NCBI RefSeq assembly: GCF_001642805.2
Contig: NZ_CP016948.1
Location: forward strand, 1,054,001-1,118,000
DNA from: Serratia surfactantfaciens
GTDB taxonomy: Bacteria > Pseudomonadota > Gammaproteobacteria > Enterobacterales > Enterobacteriaceae
Length of the DNA stretch: 64,000 bases
Reading direction: 5' to 3'
Position 1 is the stretch's first letter, and each line of letters opens with the position of its first letter. Position numbers and translations under genes: made by a program. Below the pieces are notes generated by a model that did not search any database, was not told where the DNA came from, and saw only the letters and a list, made by a program, of their open reading frames with translations. Positions 61,239 to 64,000 of this stretch are shown one piece after another.

Positions 61239-63515
61239 ATCAAACTTTCGCTGGATCTGGCGATTTTCGCCGTTATCGGCGGCATTCTGCCGCTGCTGGT
61301 TTTACCGCGGTTGCCTGAGCCATGGCTGCTGTGGCCGATATTGCTTGCCGCCGGTTTACTGCTGCGTATGCGTTGGTCGTTCTGTCGCTATTTGGCCTGT
61401 CTGGGGTTGGGATTCACATGGGCGGTTTTTAACGCCGGAACCCTGATCGGGCAAATGGAACGCTTAAGCCACGGGCCGGAGGTGACGGCGGTGGCGCAGG
61501 TAAGCAGCATCGCGCTGGAGTCCGCCGACAGCAAGCAGACATTGATGCGTATCGAGCGGATCGATGGCCATTGGCTGGTGCCTGCGCTGGCGTTTACCAC
61601 CGCATGGGTTCCGCAACAGCGGCGGTTGTGCGCCGGGCAGCGTTGGCAATTGAAACTGCGTTTACGCCCGGTGCATGGCAAGCTCAATGAAGGGGGTTTC
61701 GACAGCCAGCGTTGGGCTATCGCACAGCGCCAGCCGCTGACCGGCCAGGTCAGGCAGGCTTATTTATTGGAAGGCGGTTGCAGCCTGCGCCAGCACATCA
61801 TCAGCCATGCGGAAACCAATATCGGTGAGCTGCGTTACAAGGCGGTGTTGCTGGCGCTGGCGTTTGGGGAACGAACCGCGCTGGAACAGGCTTTACGCAC
61901 GCTGATGCTGAAAACCGGCATTGCACATTTAATGGCCATTTCAGGGCTGCATGTAGCGATGGTCGCCATCTTGCTCTGGGCCGTGCTGCGCGGGCTGCAG
62001 TTTTTTCTTCCCGCCCACCTGATTGGCTATCGTTTTCCACTGATCGCGGGCTGGGTGGCGACGCTGATCTATGTCTGGTTGGTGGGCGCCCAGCCGCCGG
62101 CGGTGCGCTCCCTCCTGGCAATGACATTGTGGATGTCGCTGCGTCTGCGTGGGGTGCTTTGCTCTTCCTGGCAAGTGTGGCTGTGGTGTGTCGGGCTGAT
62201 TTTGCTGTGCGATCCGCTGGCGGTATTGTCAGACAGCTTCTGGCTGTCGGTGTTGGCGGTAGGTTGCCTGATTTTTTGGTTTGAATGGGCGCCGCTCGGT
62301 GAACGATTTCGCTCAGCCTGGTACTGGGCGCCGGTACGCTGGTTACATATTCAACTTGGCATGACGCTGCTGCTGGTGCCGATGCAGGCCGCGTTGTTTC
62401 TGGGCCTGACGCTGACCTCATTGCCGGCTAATTTGTGGGCGGTGCCCATCGTTTCATTGATGACGGTGCCGTTGATCTTGCTGGCGGTGATCTTTGGCTT
62501 CGCTCCTTCATTAAGCTACGGGTTATGGTGGCTGGCGGACGTCACGTTGCACTGGGTGTTTGTGCCGCTGAATCATCTGCAGCATGGCTGGGTGGATTTG
62601 GGGGCCGCTTCGCTGGTGGCCAGCGCAGCGGGATGGCTTATCGTTATCTGTTGGCGATTTCATTGGTGGTGGCGCTATGCGCCGGGGCTGGCGGCGGTGG
62701 CGATATGCTGCGTGTTGTGGCGTGGCAAAGCGCCGGACTATCGTTGGCGTGTCGATATGCTTGATGTCGGGCACGGGTTGGCGGTGGTTATCGAGCAAAA
62801 CGGCAAGGGGATACTGTACGATACCGGCGATCGTTGGCCCGCGGGCAGCGCTGCCGAGCGACATATCTTACCGATGCTGAACTGGCGGGATATTGAGCTG
62901 GAGCAGATCATTATCAGCCATATTCACCTCGATCATATCGGCGGGTTGCCGGCGGTGCGGCGGGCGTTTCCGCAGGCTACGGTGCGCAGCCCGATACGCG
63001 GGGAAGGGCACTTGCCCTGCGTCGCCGGTGAGCGTTGGCGCTGGCAATCGCTGCAATTCGAGGTGCTGTGGCCGCCGAAAACGCTCAAAAGGCCGGTCAA
63101 TGACGACTCCTGCGTGATCCGTATCGACGATGGAAAATACAGCCTGCTGCTCACCGGCGATGCGGAAAAGAAGGCGGAGGCGCAGTTGTTACGGTTGCGG
63201 CGCGATCGTTTGGCCGCCACGGTGTTGCAGGTGGGACACCACGGCAGCAGGACGTCCTCGACGCCGCCGTTTCTGCGCGCGGTCAATCCCGAAGCGGCGC
63301 TGGCGTCCGCATCTCGTTACAACAAATGGCGATTACCGGCGCGGAAAGTGGTCGCCAGATACCGGGCAAATGGCATCCAATGGCGCGATACGACGCGCTC
63401 CGGTCAGTTATCGGTACTTTTTTTCGACAACGATTGGCAAATTAAAGGCTTTCGCGAACAATTAATGCCCCGTTGGTATCATCAGCGGTTTGGCGTAGAG
63501 GGTGATAATGAGTAA
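61239..63515 (+). CDS. ycaI: ComEC/Rec2-family DNA uptake channel homologue YcaI
   Basis: This is an inner-membrane protein related to ComEC, the channel passing single-stranded DNA in competent bacteria. An N-terminal OB-like domain and a ComEC competence domain (LMAISGLHVAMVAILLW, many helices) precede a metallo-beta-lactamase-like domain with SHIHLDHIGG, LLTGDAEKKAEAQ and VGHHGSRTSS. The conserved N terminus KLSLDLAIFAVIGGILPLLVL lies upstream of the first canonical start (TTG 61311, 734 residues). GGAG at 61228 and homology to E. coli YcaI (MKITTV...) suggest initiation at ATC 61239, giving 758 residues against 754. The start is uncertain; the gene is not. Confidence 0.92.
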   Translation: MKLSLDLAIFAVIGGILPLLVLPRLPEPWLLWPILLAAGLLLRMRWSFCRYLACLGLGFTWAVFNAGTLIGQMERLSHGPEVTAVAQVSSIALESADSKQTLMRIERIDGHWLVPALAFTTAWVPQQRRLCAGQRWQLKLRLRPVHGKLNEGGFDSQRWAIAQRQPLTGQVRQAYLLEGGCSLRQHIISHAETNIGELRYKAVLLALAFGERTALEQALRTLMLKTGIAHLMAISGLHVAMVAILLWAVLRGLQFFLPAHLIGYRFPLIAGWVATLIYVWLVGAQPPAVRSLLAMTLWMSLRLRGVLCSSWQVWLWCVGLILLCDPLAVLSDSFWLSVLAVGCLIFWFEWAPLGERFRSAWYWAPVRWLHIQLGMTLLLVPMQAALFLGLTLTSLPANLWAVPIVSLMTVPLILLAVIFGFAPSLSYGLWWLADVTLHWVFVPLNHLQHGWVDLGAASLVASAAGWLIVICWRFHWWWRYAPGLAAVAICCVLWRGKAPDYRWRVDMLDVGHGLAVVIEQNGKGILYDTGDRWPAGSAAERHILPMLNWRDIELEQIIISHIHLDHIGGLPAVRRAFPQATVRSPIRGEGHLPCVAGERWRWQSLQFEVLWPPKTLKRPVNDDSCVIRIDDGKYSLLLTGDAEKKAEAQLLRLRRDRLAATVLQVGHHGSRTSSTPPFLRAVNPEAALASASRYNKWRLPARKVVARYRANGIQWRDTTRSGQLSVLFFDNDWQIKGFREQLMPRWYHQRFGVEGDNE

Positions 63516-63550
63516 AATAGGCCGCTATTTCTTCCGATGCTGGTATTTGC

Positions 63551-64000
63551 ATGATGAATGATAAAGATCTCTCGACCTGGCAGACGTTCCGTCGACTCTG
63601 GCCGATGATCACTCCTTTTAAGACCGGGCTGATTGTGGCCGCCATTGCGTTGATTATGAACGCAGCGGGGGACACGCTGATGCTGTCTCTGCTTAAACCG
63701 CTATTGGACGATGGGTTTGGAAAAACCGACAGCAGCGTGCTGGTATGGATGCCGTTGGCGGTCATTGCGCTGATGTTGATGCGTGGCGTGACCAGCTTTG
63801 TTTCAAGCTACTGCATTTCCTGGGTTTCCGGCATGGTAGTGATGCAGATGCGTCGCCGCCTATTTGGCCACATGATGAGAATGCCGGTGGCCTTCTTCGA
63901 TCAGCAGTCCACCGGGACTCTGCTGTCGCGCATCACCTATGATTCCGAGCAGGTGGCTTCCTCCTCCTCCAGCGCGCTGGTGACCGTGGTGCGGGAAGGG
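63551..64000 (+). CDS. msbA: Lipid A/phospholipid flippase MsbA (5' part only)
   Basis: This is the inner-membrane ABC transporter that flips core lipid A across the membrane. Only the first 150 codons are in the window: [18 protein letters not shown], then two membrane segments with [24 protein letters not shown] and the [25 protein letters not shown] coupling region. The nucleotide-binding domain lies beyond the end. ATG 63551 aligns with the E. coli start; an ATG follows immediately. It lies 35 bp after ycaI. Confidence 0.97.
   Translation, partial: MMNDKDLSTWQTFRRLWPMITPFKTGLIVAAIALIMNAAGDTLMLSLLKPLLDDGFGKTDSSVLVWMPLAVIALMLMRGVTSFVSSYCISWVSGMVVMQMRRRLFGHMMRMPVAFFDQQSTGTLLSRITYDSEQVASSSSSALVTVVREG

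Noticed and set aside
61207-61446. 79-codon frame starting at 61207 as ycaI N terminus or separate gene
   Set aside because: It is in a different frame from ycaI and its product has no resemblance to ComEC N termini.

Overview
The window is a GC-rich (roughly 60 %) stretch of enterobacterial core chromosome. Gene content, protein lengths and order match the E. coli K-12 19-20 minute region (potFGHI to msbA). The base composition, an L-asparaginase II gene between ycaO and serC, and the absence of several E. coli genes point to Serratia, most likely the S. marcescens group. That taxonomic call is inference from sequence resemblance. I found no prophage, insertion sequence, CRISPR array, rRNA or tRNA gene. 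All 53 coding genes can be assigned to a family; the first (potG) and last (msbA) are cut by the window ends.

Layout. 1-2.9 kb: putrescine importer potGHI and ybjO. 3-4.1 kb: rlmC. 4.1-8 kb: arginine uptake genes artJ and artPIQM (minus strand), each with a candidate pair of ArgR boxes. 8.2-14.9 kb: envelope and unknown-function genes (ybjP, ybjQ, a DUF3300 lipoprotein, amiD, ybjS, ybjT, a DUF1294 protein). 15-21.8 kb: a minus-strand run ltaE, poxB, hcr, hcp, lysO, covering threonine aldolase, pyruvate oxidase, nitrosative-stress proteins and lysine export. 22-27.8 kb: ybjD, ybjX, macAB. 27.9-31.1 kb: cspD and the ClpS/ClpA proteolysis pair. 31.3-37.1 kb: infA, aat, cydCD, trxB (translation initiation, N-end rule, thiol export and redox). 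37.8-45.6 kb: lrp, ftsK, lolA, rarA, serS. 45.7-53.8 kb: a DUF1801 protein, ycaD, pflA, pflB, focA, ycaO. 54-64 kb: ansB, serC-aroA, cmk, rpsA, ihfB, the ComEC-like ycaI and the start of msbA.

How the genes work together. The Aat-ClpS-ClpA set forms most of the bacterial N-end-rule pathway: the transferase tags substrates, the adaptor recognises them and the unfoldase feeds ClpP. FocA-PflB-PflA handle anaerobic pyruvate cleavage and formate export. A good FNR site, a -10 box at the matching distance and a perfect IHF consensus lie upstream of focA. Hcp-Hcr deal with nitric oxide and have an NsrR-like operator. CydDC supports cytochrome bd assembly, alongside TrxB.

Compared with E. coli from memory, aqpZ, serW, dmsABC, ycaC, ycaMNK, ycaP and ycaL are missing, while the DUF3300, DUF1294 and DUF1801 genes and ansB are present. 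No obviously new multi-gene system is visible. The items most worth a second look are a long structured hairpin in the clpA-infA gap where E. coli keeps serW, the lack of a canonical start codon for the conserved N terminus of ycaI, several regulatory palindromes (rpsA, serC), and the His/Pro/Gln-rich DUF3300 lipoprotein with an inner-membrane retention signal.
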